Source: Desulforegulaceae bacterium (GTDB taxonomy: Bacteria > Desulfobacterota > Desulfobacteria > Desulfobacterales > JACKCP01). Taken from it: a DNA stretch of 58,834 nucleotides. The position numbers were made by a program, and so were the translations under genes. Below the pieces are notes generated by a model that did not search any database, was not told where the DNA came from, and saw only the letters and a list, made by a program, of their open reading frames with translations. This document shows, piece after piece, positions 24,153 through 33,916 of this stretch (positions within the stretch are counted from its first letter, which is position 1; each line of letters begins with the position of its first letter). The stretch lies in NCBI GenBank assembly GCA_034006035.1, contig JAVETN010000014.1, positions 1 through 58,834 on the forward strand, read 5' to 3'.

Positions 24153-27100
24153 TTAAAAATTAACTGTTTCTGCAGATTTACACATTTGCTTCAAAGACTC
24201 TTTCCAGTCTTTTCCTCCAATTTCTTCTGCAATTGCTTCAGCAAGGTGAACAGGCTCAAATCCATTGTCTTTATTTCTGGATAAACCCTGAATACAGGAA
24301 GGGCAATTTGTATAAACTCTAGGCTCTTTGTTTTCAGAAAAATTGCTTTTAAGATACAAAAGGTCATGTTTCTTTTTTATAAGCATTGAGTTTGTAATAT
24401 CAGGCCTTGAAATTGACATTGTGCCTGCTTCTGAACAGCATGAATCTGTCATCATGGTTTTGCCATCACTTATTTTATTTAAGGCTCCAAGGGCGTTGTC
24501 CTCAGCGGAATCATGGCAGGGTTTATGATAAATACCCCTGGGAAGATTAATATCTTTTAGTCCATTATCCAGGGCATAAAGGCTTACATCTTTGATTTTT
24601 GTATCAAATATTTTTTCAACCTCAGTTTTTTTCAAAGTTTCCATACAGGTTCCGCAACTTACAACACAGGAATCAATATTAAGATATTTGAGCATTTCAT
24701 TTATCTGGTTGAAAACAATGGTATTTCTTAATTTAATATCACTGAAATCAAGGGTTTTTGCATTAATCTTAATAGGGAATCCACAGCAAAGATAAGGCGG
24801 TGGAAGAATTACCCTTTTTCCTGATTTCAAAAGAATATATAAAGAAGCCATTGAAATTGTGCCAAAAAGTCTTTCAGAGCCGCATCCCGGGAAATAAAAA
24901 ACGCTGGAATCAGTTTTTACAGGAGGATTTACAATCACAGCCTGGTTGTCAGAGCAGGACGGCAGATAATCTCTGATTGTTTCCTTTGAAGGGCCGGTTG
25001 CAGATGATTGAAGCATTAAATATGTTTTTCTGCTTTTTATAAATTCATTGTTAAGCGGGTCAATTTCAAAGTTTTTAATTTTGACAGGCAGTTTACCTTC
25101 AATATAATCCAGCCCTTTTTTTGCAAAATTTTGAACTTTTACCCCTGGTTTTAAAACAAGGTTTTTAAAAATTTTGTTCAAAGGCTGATTACTTGATTTT
25201 AAATATTTCAAAACAGCCCTGGTTCCAATTGGAGTATGTTTGTATTTTAAAGATGAAAGGATTTCTCTTTCAAGTATTGTAACTTCGCCTGTGTCAATAT
25301 CTACAGGGCAGGGAGGCTGACATTTATGACAAATTGTACAATAATCAGCTATTTCTTCAAGATAACTTAAAACATTGAATTTAGAGCCTGTGTGGGTTCT
25401 TTGGGCATCGTATAAGATAGCTTCAATTATTGCCGCAATTGCAAGGTTTTTATTCCTGGGATGATAAAACATATTTTTGTAAGGATAAAAAACACAGCAT
25501 ACAGGTTTGCATTTACAGCACCTGACACAAGTTGAAATTTTTTCAGCAAGGGTTTTAAGCGAACCATATTGTAAAATTGAAGCTTCAAGCCCAAGGAGAT
25601 TAAATGAAGGGGTAAAAACTTTTTTGTCTATAGATTGATCAGAAAGTTTTTTTGGATTCATTATGCCTTTTGGGTCTATTTTCTTTCTGTATTCATCCAG
25701 CCTTTTAATTTCTTCCTTATCCATATGCTTGATTTTTGTAATTCCAATTCCATGCTCACCGCTGACAACACCGCCAAGAGAAACAGTTTTTTCCATTATA
25801 TCATCGGCAGTTTTATGGGCTCTTGCCATCATTTCAACATCATTTGAAAATACAGGGATATTTACATGATTGTTTCCATCCCCTGCGTGCATATGGGTTG
25901 CAATTGTAATTTGTTTGTCTCTTGTTTCTTTTTTAACTTTTTCAATGGAATCTCTTATTTCACTGTCCCCGGTAAAAAGTTTAAAAAGTTTTTCCATAAA
26001 TTCTGAAAGAAATTTTTCATTTTCAAGGTCTTTGTTTGATGCTTTGTCAATGTTTTCAATTGTTTTACCGGCAATTTTTTCAAGCTCAGGAAACTTTGAA
26101 TCCATCCATTCCCTGTTTTCAAGCTTTGTCTGAAGGCTTTTTATATAACCTGAAAGAGTGGTTACCACCTGCTTTTGGCTGTGCCTGTTTTCATTTCTAT
26201 TGTATTCATCAACATATCTTGCAAAATCAGCAAGTGAACTTATGGGAAGAACCACATCTTCATTGAGTTTAAAAGCATTTGTTCTAGCTGCAATAGCTCC
26301 GAATTTTTTTCTGTCGGCCCAGAATCTATCAGCTTCTTTTTCATCTGCTGCAAAAAAGATTTCTGTGTTTTTATAGTTTTTGAGCAGCTCGTAAAATTTT
26401 TGTTTTCCAGCTTCAAGTTCTTTGGGAGTATTCCCAACAAGATCTATTAAAAGAACTGCCTTTGGAATTTCAGTTTTTGGGGCTTTAACCTTGTAATTAA
26501 TGGCTTTTATATATTCGTCATCAAAGTGTTCTAAAGCCATTAAGGTTTCTTTTGTTCTGTCCTCAAAAGATTTTGAAAGCTCTGAAATTACAAGACTTGC
26601 TTCATCCATGCTTTCACCGAAAAATTCAAGACAGCAGGTTGATTTGAATTTATAGTCTTCATAAAGAATAAAAGAAGCAGAAGTTATTATTCCGTCGCAT
26701 CCTTCTTTTTGAAGGCCTGGAACTCCGCTAAGAGTTTTGTTTGTAACATCTTTCCAAAGTCCTGGCTTTCTTATTTCACTTCCAAGAAGTTTAATTTCTT
26801 CTGACTTGTTTGTTGAAAGATTGGTAACTTTAAAAGTTACTATGTCCTCATGGATTATTTTTCTCATCCTATGGTCTGTTCTTTCCACAAAAAGAAAATA
26901 ACCTCCTGGCATAGCAACCTTAAAGTCCAATACATTGTCTATACAGGTCCCCCATAGAACAGCTTTTTTACCGCCTGCGTTTTCACTTATATTTCCGCCA
27001 AGAGTACAGGCCCAGGAGCTTGTGGGATCAGTTGCAAAAACAAGGTCATGTTCCTGGGCATACTTCATGGCCTGGTCTGTGATAACTCCAGCGTCTGCTT

Positions 27101-27824
27101 TTAAAACAGACATTTGTTTTTTTTCGCCGTTATCGCCTTCAAATTCTCTTTGTTCTATCCCGTTTATTCTTGCAAGCTTTTCAGTGTTAATCATTATACA
27201 GGTTTCATTGAGAGGAACTGCGCCTCCTGTAAGACCTGTGCCTGCTCCTCTTGGGATTACATGCATTCCAAGTTCTTCAACTGCTTTTAAAAGTTTTGGT
27301 ACCTGATCTTCGTGATAGGGGCGGACAACAGCCCAGGGAAGACACATTCTCCAGTCCGTTGCATCTGTGGCATGACTGTTTAAAGTGAAAGGGTCAAAAT
27401 ATACATTTTCTTTTTTGACAATTTCACCAAGAACTTTTAAAGCTTTTTTTCTTTTTTTATTAACTTGGTTTATTTCTTGTTTAAGATCTTCAAGAACTTT
27501 TCTGCATTTTTTTACAACAGGAAAAACATCATCATTTAAAGCTGCAGCCTCAATTAATGAAAGTTCATCTCCGCTTTTTTTAAAATATTCTTTTCTTCTT
27601 TTTGAAGAGTCAATCAGCTCCTGAAAAACAAAGGGATTTCTTTTAAGAATGAACATATCTCCGATAAATCTCATAAGAAGCCTGGCTGATTTTCCTGTAA
27701 CTCTTTGGGCTCTTAACCCTTCAAGGATCTGCCAGGTATCTTCTCCAAGGATTCTTGATACAATTTGTTCATCATCTGCTGAAGTATAATTATAAGGTAT
27801 TTCTCTATATCCTGTGCTTGTCAT
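24153..27824 (-). CDS. Giant FAD-linked oxidase fused to Fe-S and CCG domains, 1223 aa
   Basis: This is a GlcD/D-lactate-dehydrogenase-like enzyme with its electron-transfer subunit fused. An N-terminal domain that I take for DUF3683 (about residues 1-130) precedes a PCMH-type FAD domain (VIPRGAGTGLTGGAV near 200; DPTSSWACTLGGNISENAGG). A C-terminal FAD-oxidase part with HMHAGDGNNHVNIP and SGEHGIGITK follows. Then come two Fe-S cysteine clusters (CVRCCKCKPVCC near 795; CTICHKCQPPCP near 860) and CCG-type motifs (FPGCGSERLFG, LCCGFP, CGTCMETL, HKPCHDS, SCCSEAG, CPSCIQG). The likely role is oxidation of a 2-hydroxy acid into the quinone pool. The start at 27824 is chosen for its GAGG site. The upstream 13 codons lack one. 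Confidence 0.88.
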   Translation of the reverse strand: MTSTGYREIPYNYTSADDEQIVSRILGEDTWQILEGLRAQRVTGKSARLLMRFIGDMFILKRNPFVFQELIDSSKRRKEYFKKSGDELSLIEAAALNDDVFPVVKKCRKVLEDLKQEINQVNKKRKKALKVLGEIVKKENVYFDPFTLNSHATDATDWRMCLPWAVVRPYHEDQVPKLLKAVEELGMHVIPRGAGTGLTGGAVPLNETCIMINTEKLARINGIEQREFEGDNGEKKQMSVLKADAGVITDQAMKYAQEHDLVFATDPTSSWACTLGGNISENAGGKKAVLWGTCIDNVLDFKVAMPGGYFLFVERTDHRMRKIIHEDIVTFKVTNLSTNKSEEIKLLGSEIRKPGLWKDVTNKTLSGVPGLQKEGCDGIITSASFILYEDYKFKSTCCLEFFGESMDEASLVISELSKSFEDRTKETLMALEHFDDEYIKAINYKVKAPKTEIPKAVLLIDLVGNTPKELEAGKQKFYELLKNYKNTEIFFAADEKEADRFWADRKKFGAIAARTNAFKLNEDVVLPISSLADFARYVDEYNRNENRHSQKQVVTTLSGYIKSLQTKLENREWMDSKFPELEKIAGKTIENIDKASNKDLENEKFLSEFMEKLFKLFTGDSEIRDSIEKVKKETRDKQITIATHMHAGDGNNHVNIPVFSNDVEMMARAHKTADDIMEKTVSLGGVVSGEHGIGITKIKHMDKEEIKRLDEYRKKIDPKGIMNPKKLSDQSIDKKVFTPSFNLLGLEASILQYGSLKTLAEKISTCVRCCKCKPVCCVFYPYKNMFYHPRNKNLAIAAIIEAILYDAQRTHTGSKFNVLSYLEEIADYCTICHKCQPPCPVDIDTGEVTILEREILSSLKYKHTPIGTRAVLKYLKSSNQPLNKIFKNLVLKPGVKVQNFAKKGLDYIEGKLPVKIKNFEIDPLNNEFIKSRKTYLMLQSSATGPSKETIRDYLPSCSDNQAVIVNPPVKTDSSVFYFPGCGSERLFGTISMASLYILLKSGKRVILPPPYLCCGFPIKINAKTLDFSDIKLRNTIVFNQINEMLKYLNIDSCVVSCGTCMETLKKTEVEKIFDTKIKDVSLYALDNGLKDINLPRGIYHKPCHDSAEDNALGALNKISDGKTMMTDSCCSEAGTMSISRPDITNSMLIKKKHDLLYLKSNFSENKEPRVYTNCPSCIQGLSRNKDNGFEPVHLAEAIAEEIGGKDWKESLKQMCKSAETVNF

Positions 27825-27996
27825 TTTAGCCTCACACCAATAAAATAATTTTGTTAAAAACAACTAAAGTATCATATAATAAGAGTGGGTTAAATCTTTT
27901 AAAGGCAAAATAAAAAATTTATCTGAATTGAGCAGCTTTTAAGGGCTGTTTTTTAAGCTTAAACCCAGATTGAATAAAAAGAGCTGAGCTTAAACA

Positions 27997-29583
27997 TCAA
28001 TCATGTTCTCTTGTTTTAAGAAATTTAACCTTTGGCCATTTTTCTTTTATAAATCCAAGCTGCCATTCTGAAGTTGTAAGAAATGTTTTATATCCTTCGG
28101 AATCTAAGGCCAAATTGCTTTGATTTTTTCTTTCAAATTCTTTGGCTTCTTTTTCATTTTCAAATTCAACCCAGCGGGCCACTGAATAATTAACATGCTC
28201 ATAAACAGCATCAACATTGTATTCGGCTTTAAGCCTTCCTATTGTTACATCAAACTGAAGTTCTCCAACAGCTCCAAGAATTATATCATTTCCAATTAAT
28301 GGTTTGAAAAACTGAATTGCACCTTCTTCTGAAAGTTGGATAAGCCCTTTATTAAGCTGTTTTGCTTTTAGGGGATTTTTTAAGACAACTCTTTTAAAAA
28401 GTTCAGGTGCAAAGTTTGGAATTCCTTTAAACTTAAGGGGTTCTTTAAGGGAGAAAGTATCACCAATTTTTATTGTTCCATGGTTGTGGATACCAATGAT
28501 ATCACCGGGCCAGGCTTCTTCAACATGGCTTCTTTCTCTTGCCATGAAAGTTATTGCATTGGCCAGGGTTATTTCTTTTCCGATTCTATGGTGAATAACC
28601 TTCATTCCTTTGGTAAATTTTCCTGAACATACCCTCATAAAAGCAATTCTATCCCTGTGCTGGGGATCCATATTTGCCTGAATTTTAAAAGCAAAACTTG
28701 TAAAATCCTCTTCATTGGGTTTTACAAATCTTGTATAGGTTTCCCTTGGATAAGGAGGAGGGGCATATTTGGTAAGAGCGTCAAGAATTTCTTGAACTCC
28801 GAAGTTGTTTAAGGCTGATCCAAAAAACACAGGGGTCTGGGTTCCTTTTAAAAAAAGTTCAAGATCAAAAGGATCAGCAGCTCCTTCTATAAGTTCAACA
28901 TCATCCCTTAACCTGTCAGCCTGAGAGCCTAGAATCTCATCAAGTTTTTTGTCTGAAATTGAGTCAAATCCAATCACATCTTCAGGGCGTTTATCCTGTC
29001 CTGCACGGAAAAGAAGGATTGATTTGTCCACAAGATTGTATACTCCTTTAAATTCTTTTCCCATCCCGATTGGCCAGGAAAGGGGAGTGCATTCTATCTG
29101 GAGTTTATCTTCAATTTCAGAAAGAAGATCTAAAGGCTCAAGTCCAACCCGGTCAAGCTTGTTTATAAATGTGATTATGGGAGTGTTTCTCATTCTGCAC
29201 ACTTCCATTAGTTTCTCAGTCTGGGGTTCAACACCGCTGCCGCTGTCAATTATCATAAGTGCGGAGTCAACTGCTGTTAAAACCCTGTATGTATCTTCTG
29301 AAAAATCTTTATGACCAGGGGTGTCAAGAAGGTTTATTTCATAATCATTGTAATTAAATTTCATTACAGAAGTGGTTACAGAAATTCCTCTTTGCTGTTC
29401 AACTGCCATCCAGTCGCTTGTTGCATGTCTTTCTGATTTTCTTGCCTTGATTGCCCCTGCCTGTTCAATGGCACCTCCAAATAAAAGGAGTTTTTCAGTA
29501 AGTGTAGTTTTACCAGCATCAGGATGACTTATTATTCCAAAAGTTCTTCTTTTTTTTATTTCTTCTTCTATTTTTTTACCCAT
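27997..29583 (-). CDS. prfC: Peptide chain release factor 3
   Basis: RF3 is the translational GTPase that removes RF1/RF2 after termination. G-domain motifs are all present: [15 protein letters not shown] (G1), [10 protein letters not shown] (G2), [16 protein letters not shown] (G3) and FINKLDR (G4). Later parts show [18 protein letters not shown] and the RF3-specific C-terminal region [21 protein letters not shown]. The length of 528 residues matches E. coli RF3. It lies 30 bases downstream of the helicase gene on the same strand, probably in one operon. Confidence 0.97.
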   Translation of the reverse strand: MGKKIEEEIKKRRTFGIISHPDAGKTTLTEKLLLFGGAIEQAGAIKARKSERHATSDWMAVEQQRGISVTTSVMKFNYNDYEINLLDTPGHKDFSEDTYRVLTAVDSALMIIDSGSGVEPQTEKLMEVCRMRNTPIITFINKLDRVGLEPLDLLSEIEDKLQIECTPLSWPIGMGKEFKGVYNLVDKSILLFRAGQDKRPEDVIGFDSISDKKLDEILGSQADRLRDDVELIEGAADPFDLELFLKGTQTPVFFGSALNNFGVQEILDALTKYAPPPYPRETYTRFVKPNEEDFTSFAFKIQANMDPQHRDRIAFMRVCSGKFTKGMKVIHHRIGKEITLANAITFMARERSHVEEAWPGDIIGIHNHGTIKIGDTFSLKEPLKFKGIPNFAPELFKRVVLKNPLKAKQLNKGLIQLSEEGAIQFFKPLIGNDIILGAVGELQFDVTIGRLKAEYNVDAVYEHVNYSVARWVEFENEKEAKEFERKNQSNLALDSEGYKTFLTTSEWQLGFIKEKWPKVKFLKTREHD

Positions 29584-29613
29584 ACTAAACTTATTCTTTC
29601 AAAAATTGTTGTT

Positions 29614-31740
29614 TTAATCTGTTATAACAGGTTCCCTTAAAATCAGTTCAATAGCTTCTGCTGCTCCAGCAGCTTCTTCAGGAAATACCTTTGTAAGATT
29701 TTTTATATGTCTTAAATTGTCAGCTGTCCTAAGAAACAGTCTTACAAGATCACCTTCAGCAATTTCACTTAATCTGCTCACATCCTCCCAGGGAACTCCC
29801 ATTGCCCAGTGATATGTCAACACAGCAGGAGTAAGATAGAGTTTGGGAACGTTAAATCCATTATCCTGAAGATCTGTAAAAAAAGATTCCATCTCTTTTT
29901 TTATTTTTATATATTCTTTTCTCAAGGATTTTGGAATGCTTCTATGGAAAAGAAAGTCGTCTTTATATTCCCTGTCTGTTACAAAGCATGAAATAATTGA
30001 AGCAAGCAGAACAGGGGATTTTGGGAAAAGCTCTTTTCTAAAACCTTCTGCAACTATAAGAGGATAATCTATTCTAAGCTGGGAAGCCCATTCACCATCA
30101 GAGGTAAGGCTTTCGTTTTCATTCACATATCCTGTCTTTTTTAAAAATTCCATTCTTTTTCTAAAATCTTTTTTTAATTCAACAGATTCTTTTATCTGAT
30201 ATGAAGCAAGGGATCTTTCAATTAAGATCTCAATCTGGTGAGGGGAATGGGATAAAAGAAGGTTTAATACCATTGAAAAATTTATTTTAAGTTTGCTCAA
30301 CACAGGTCCAGGACTTTGAAAGAAAAGTTTTCCAAGAAGCTTAAAGTCCATAAATTTGCCGGGAAGTGAAATCACAAATCCAATATTGTCCATTCCTCTT
30401 CTTCCCGCACGGCCTGTCATTTGGTGAAGTTCTGTGGGGGTAAGGGGAAGAAACTCAACTCCATTGAATTTGTCTGAGTTTGAAAGCACCACACTTCTTG
30501 CTGGGAAATTTACCCCTGCGGCCACAGTAGAAGTTGCAAAAACAGCATTTAAAAGTCCTTCTGTCATAAGTTCTTCAACTGTTTCCTTCCACGGGGGAAG
30601 ATGACCACTGTGATGTGCAGCAACTCCGGAGTTTATAACATGCTTAATTTGTGGGTGATTTTTTATATGGGGATGTTTTTCCACCATATAATCAAGTTTT
30701 TCTATTATTTTTTCTCTTTGTTCTTTTGTAGTTGTAAGACGGTTTCTTCCGCAGATCTCAACTGAGTTGTCACAATCCGCCCTTGATTTAAGGAAAAATA
30801 TTGAGGGAAGAAGATTGTATTTGTCAAAAATCTTTATGAGATCCCCCATGGGAGGCAGTCTTCCTGGCAAAGATAAAAGCGGTCTTTGGGGATTTGAAAT
30901 ATATTTTCTCACCTTTTTATAAATTCTTGTTACAGGAGGCCTTCCTTTCTCTTTCAAAGTTTCAAAAAAAGGAAAAAGTGTTCCTGAAGGATGAATAAAA
31001 AGAGGGTAGAGTTCAACAGGCCTTTTTTGGGCTTTAATGACCTTACATTCCCTTTTTCTTATGGATTCCATCCATCCTGCAATTTGGTCTGTATTTTCAA
31101 TTGTAGCTGATAAAAGCAAAACAGGAGTTCTTACAGGAAGATAAATTAAAACCTCTTCCCAAACAACACCCCTGTCTTCATCTCCAAGATAATGGGCCTC
31201 GTCCATTATTACATAGTCTGTATCAATGTCCCGGCCTTCATGCATTGCATCGTAAAGGTGGTTTCTAAGTATTTCTGTAGTACCTATTATAATTGGAGCA
31301 TCAGGAAGTTCTTTTCTATCCCCGGTTAAAATTCCAACATTTTCTTCCCCGAATTTTTGAGAAAAAACTTTATACAAAGTGTTTGTAAGGGCTTTTAAAG
31401 GAGATGCATACCAGGATTTTCCCCCGGACTTGAAAATTTTTTCCATGGCAACTTCAGCAATCCAGGTTTTTCCGGCACCTGTTGGTGCTGTAACAATACA
31501 GTCTTCAATTGGAACAAGATCTATTGCTTCCTGCTGAAACCTGTCTGCCTTAAATTCTGTTGGCCCAGGAACCCCTATTCTTTTGAAAACCTCTTTTAAT
31601 TTTTTGTCTGAACCCGGCTTGAGTTTTGAAGGACCTGAAGTGCTTTTCTTTGAAAACCTTTTGTTTTTGCCAAATTTTATATTATCGTTTCTTTTGTTTT
31701 TATTATAAACCTTTTTATTTCCAAATTTTTTGCTATCCAT
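29614..31740 (-). CDS. Ski2-like DEAD/DEAH-box helicase, 708 aa
   Basis: After a Lys/Asn-rich basic tail (residues 1-45) come a Q-motif-like FQQEAIDLV and Walker A TAPTGAGKTWIAEV (near 80). These are followed by DEAHYLGDEDRG (motif II), LLLSATIENTDQIAGW (III), AHHSGHLPPWKETVEEL, FATSTVAAGVNFPA (V) and QMTGRAGRRG (VI). The spacing and sequence resemble Ski2/Mtr4-type RNA helicases more than RecQ or RhlB. A helical C-terminal part follows. Its substrate (RNA or DNA) is not known. It shares a short divergent promoter region with the U32 gene, and prfC follows it. Confidence 0.9.
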   Translation of the reverse strand: MDSKKFGNKKVYNKNKRNDNIKFGKNKRFSKKSTSGPSKLKPGSDKKLKEVFKRIGVPGPTEFKADRFQQEAIDLVPIEDCIVTAPTGAGKTWIAEVAMEKIFKSGGKSWYASPLKALTNTLYKVFSQKFGEENVGILTGDRKELPDAPIIIGTTEILRNHLYDAMHEGRDIDTDYVIMDEAHYLGDEDRGVVWEEVLIYLPVRTPVLLLSATIENTDQIAGWMESIRKRECKVIKAQKRPVELYPLFIHPSGTLFPFFETLKEKGRPPVTRIYKKVRKYISNPQRPLLSLPGRLPPMGDLIKIFDKYNLLPSIFFLKSRADCDNSVEICGRNRLTTTKEQREKIIEKLDYMVEKHPHIKNHPQIKHVINSGVAAHHSGHLPPWKETVEELMTEGLLNAVFATSTVAAGVNFPARSVVLSNSDKFNGVEFLPLTPTELHQMTGRAGRRGMDNIGFVISLPGKFMDFKLLGKLFFQSPGPVLSKLKINFSMVLNLLLSHSPHQIEILIERSLASYQIKESVELKKDFRKRMEFLKKTGYVNENESLTSDGEWASQLRIDYPLIVAEGFRKELFPKSPVLLASIISCFVTDREYKDDFLFHRSIPKSLRKEYIKIKKEMESFFTDLQDNGFNVPKLYLTPAVLTYHWAMGVPWEDVSRLSEIAEGDLVRLFLRTADNLRHIKNLTKVFPEEAAGAAEAIELILREPVITD

Positions 31741-31814
31741 AAAGACTCTCTTTAATTAGTATTTAAAGTTTGGATATAACACTTAATCAATATTTACCGC
31801 AAGTGAGGAAACAA

Positions 31815-33809
31815 ATGATTAGAAGAAAACAGGAACACAAACCGGAGATTTTAGCTCCAGCCGGAAACATGGAGTCATTTTTTGCAGCCATTGCTGCAGG
31901 AGCTGACGCAATCTATTGTTCCTTAAAAAATTTTTCAGCAAGAATGGAAGCAGATAATTTTTCCATAGAAGAGCTTTCAAAACTTTCCCAACTTGCCAGA
32001 AAAAAAGATGTAAAGCTTTATCTTGCAATAAATTCAGTCCTAAAAGACTCTGAAATTCCCAAGGTTGGAAGAATGCTTGTCAGGGTAAAACGCTATGTAA
32101 AGCCAGATGCCTTAATAATCAATGATCCTGCAATTATAGCAATTGCAAATGAAGTTGGAATAAGAAGTGAGCTCCATCTTTCAACTCTTTCGGCCTTGTC
32201 TTTGCCTTCAGGCTTAAAAATTGCACAAAAAAATAAAATTTCAAGGGTGGTTTTGCCCAGGGAATTTTCAATAGATCAGATAAAACTCATGGCAGACAAA
32301 AAATCTGGGGTGGATCTTGAAGTCTTTATCCATGGTTCCCTTTGTTACGCAATTTCGGGAAGATGCTATTGGAGCAGTTTCATGGGAGGAAGAAGCGGGT
32401 TAAGGGGAAGATGTGTTCAGCCCTGCAGAAGGCTTTACTCCCAAGGCTCAGATAAAAACAGTTTTTTTTCATGTATGGATCTTGGAATTGATGTCCTTGT
32501 AAAGGTTTTGCAGGAAGTGCCTGCTGTAAAAACCTGGAAAATTGAGGGAAGGAAAAAAACTCCCCATTATGTTTATTACACTGTTTGGGGATATAAAAGT
32601 TTAAGGGATCAGCCAATGACTGCAAAAGAAAAAAAAGATGCAGTCAAAATTTTTGATGAAGCCCTTGGAAGACCAATGACTCATTATAATTTTTTGCCCC
32701 AGAGGCCCTATAATCCTGCCGGTGAAAAAAGTGAAACAGGTTCTGGTAAATTTTTGGGACGAATTTCAAGAGATTCCAATAGTTTTTTTCTTAATCCAAG
32801 AGAACCTCTTTTAAGGGGAGATAAAGTCAGGGTTGGTTATGAAGGAGATGCTTTTCATAGCGTTATTTACATTCCCCTTTCCCTTCCAAAGGGAGGAAAG
32901 TTTGTATTCAGGGCAAGTGATTTTAAAAAAATCCCCCCTTCAAAAACTCCTGTTTTTTTAATTGATAGAAAAGAAGAGGAATTAATAAAAGCTATAAATT
33001 CCTTAAAAGCTGAATATGATGAAATTGAAGTAAGCAAAACTTCTCCGGTTTCTTTTTCAATGCCTGGAAAACCTGTAAAAAAAGATAAAAGAAAAATTTA
33101 TCCCAAAGAAACCTTTGTTAAAAGATGTTCAAAAAAGGGAAATCTTTCCATTCCAGGAGGTTTTTGGATAGATGAGCAGTTTATTGAAAATCTGCCATTA
33201 AACAAAAAGCCGTTTTCTCCTGGACAATGGTTTTGGATTCCCCCTTTTATCTGGCCTGAAAAAGAACAGATCTATATTGATGCAATAGATTTAATCATAG
33301 AAAAAGGCGGAAGAAATTTTGTTGCAAATGGTTTGTGGCAGGCAGGGCTTTTTAAAAAGATCAGGGATTTAAATGTCTGGGGAGGACCGTTTTCCAACCT
33401 GACAAATACCCTTGCAGCCGAAGTTATGTTGAAAAACGGGTTTAAAGGAGCAATTGTAAGTCCTGAGCTTAGCAAAGAGGAATTCCTTTCCATGCCTTTA
33501 AATTCAAACCTTCCTTTGGGTATAATAACCAAGGGTTATTTTCCTTATGCAATCTCTGCTGTAAAGGCTGATGAACTCAAGGTTGAAGATCTTTTTTTCA
33601 GCCCTAAAAAAGAGGGAGGATTTGCAAGAAAATATGATTCTCTTTATTGGATTTATCCTTCCTGGGAAATAGATCTTACAGAATTTAAAACTCAGCTTAA
33701 AAAGGCTGGATATTCCTTGTTTGTAGAAATAAAGGAAGATGTTCCAAAAGAGGTATTGTCTGAAAGAAGGAAAAGTTCAAAGCTTAATTGGGACTTAAAT
33801 CTTTTATGA
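31815..33809 (+). CDS. Peptidase U32 family protein (probable RNA-modification type), 664 aa
   Basis: The N-terminal half is the U32 barrel: KPEILAPAGNMESFFAAIAAGADAIYCSL, ELHLSTLSALSLPSGL and the signature FIHGSLCYAISGRCYWSSFMGG with RGRCVQPCRRLY (about residues 170-205). The conserved cysteines are those now linked to Fe-S-dependent RNA hydroxylation in relatives such as RlhA and TrhP rather than to proteolysis. A C-terminal region of about 250 residues follows, of the longer RlhA-like type. The ATG at 31815 has GAGG 8 bases upstream. The ATG at 31770 has none. Confidence 0.88.
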   Translation: MIRRKQEHKPEILAPAGNMESFFAAIAAGADAIYCSLKNFSARMEADNFSIEELSKLSQLARKKDVKLYLAINSVLKDSEIPKVGRMLVRVKRYVKPDALIINDPAIIAIANEVGIRSELHLSTLSALSLPSGLKIAQKNKISRVVLPREFSIDQIKLMADKKSGVDLEVFIHGSLCYAISGRCYWSSFMGGRSGLRGRCVQPCRRLYSQGSDKNSFFSCMDLGIDVLVKVLQEVPAVKTWKIEGRKKTPHYVYYTVWGYKSLRDQPMTAKEKKDAVKIFDEALGRPMTHYNFLPQRPYNPAGEKSETGSGKFLGRISRDSNSFFLNPREPLLRGDKVRVGYEGDAFHSVIYIPLSLPKGGKFVFRASDFKKIPPSKTPVFLIDRKEEELIKAINSLKAEYDEIEVSKTSPVSFSMPGKPVKKDKRKIYPKETFVKRCSKKGNLSIPGGFWIDEQFIENLPLNKKPFSPGQWFWIPPFIWPEKEQIYIDAIDLIIEKGGRNFVANGLWQAGLFKKIRDLNVWGGPFSNLTNTLAAEVMLKNGFKGAIVSPELSKEEFLSMPLNSNLPLGIITKGYFPYAISAVKADELKVEDLFFSPKKEGGFARKYDSLYWIYPSWEIDLTEFKTQLKKAGYSLFVEIKEDVPKEVLSERRKSSKLNWDLNLL

Positions 33810-33916
33810 TGACAAATAGATTAAAATTTGTTTGATTATTCTAGCTGGGTTTAAAAGTCGTAAAAGAAATCCTGCCTAAAAACATAAATTTTGTAAATTT
33901 AAATAATGGAGGGAAG

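Noticed and set aside
25635-27624. Several plus-strand frames of 60-123 codons opposite the FAD/Fe-S gene
   Set aside because: They are shadows of the long minus-strand gene, with low-complexity Ser/Phe/Leu translations and no ribosome binding sites.
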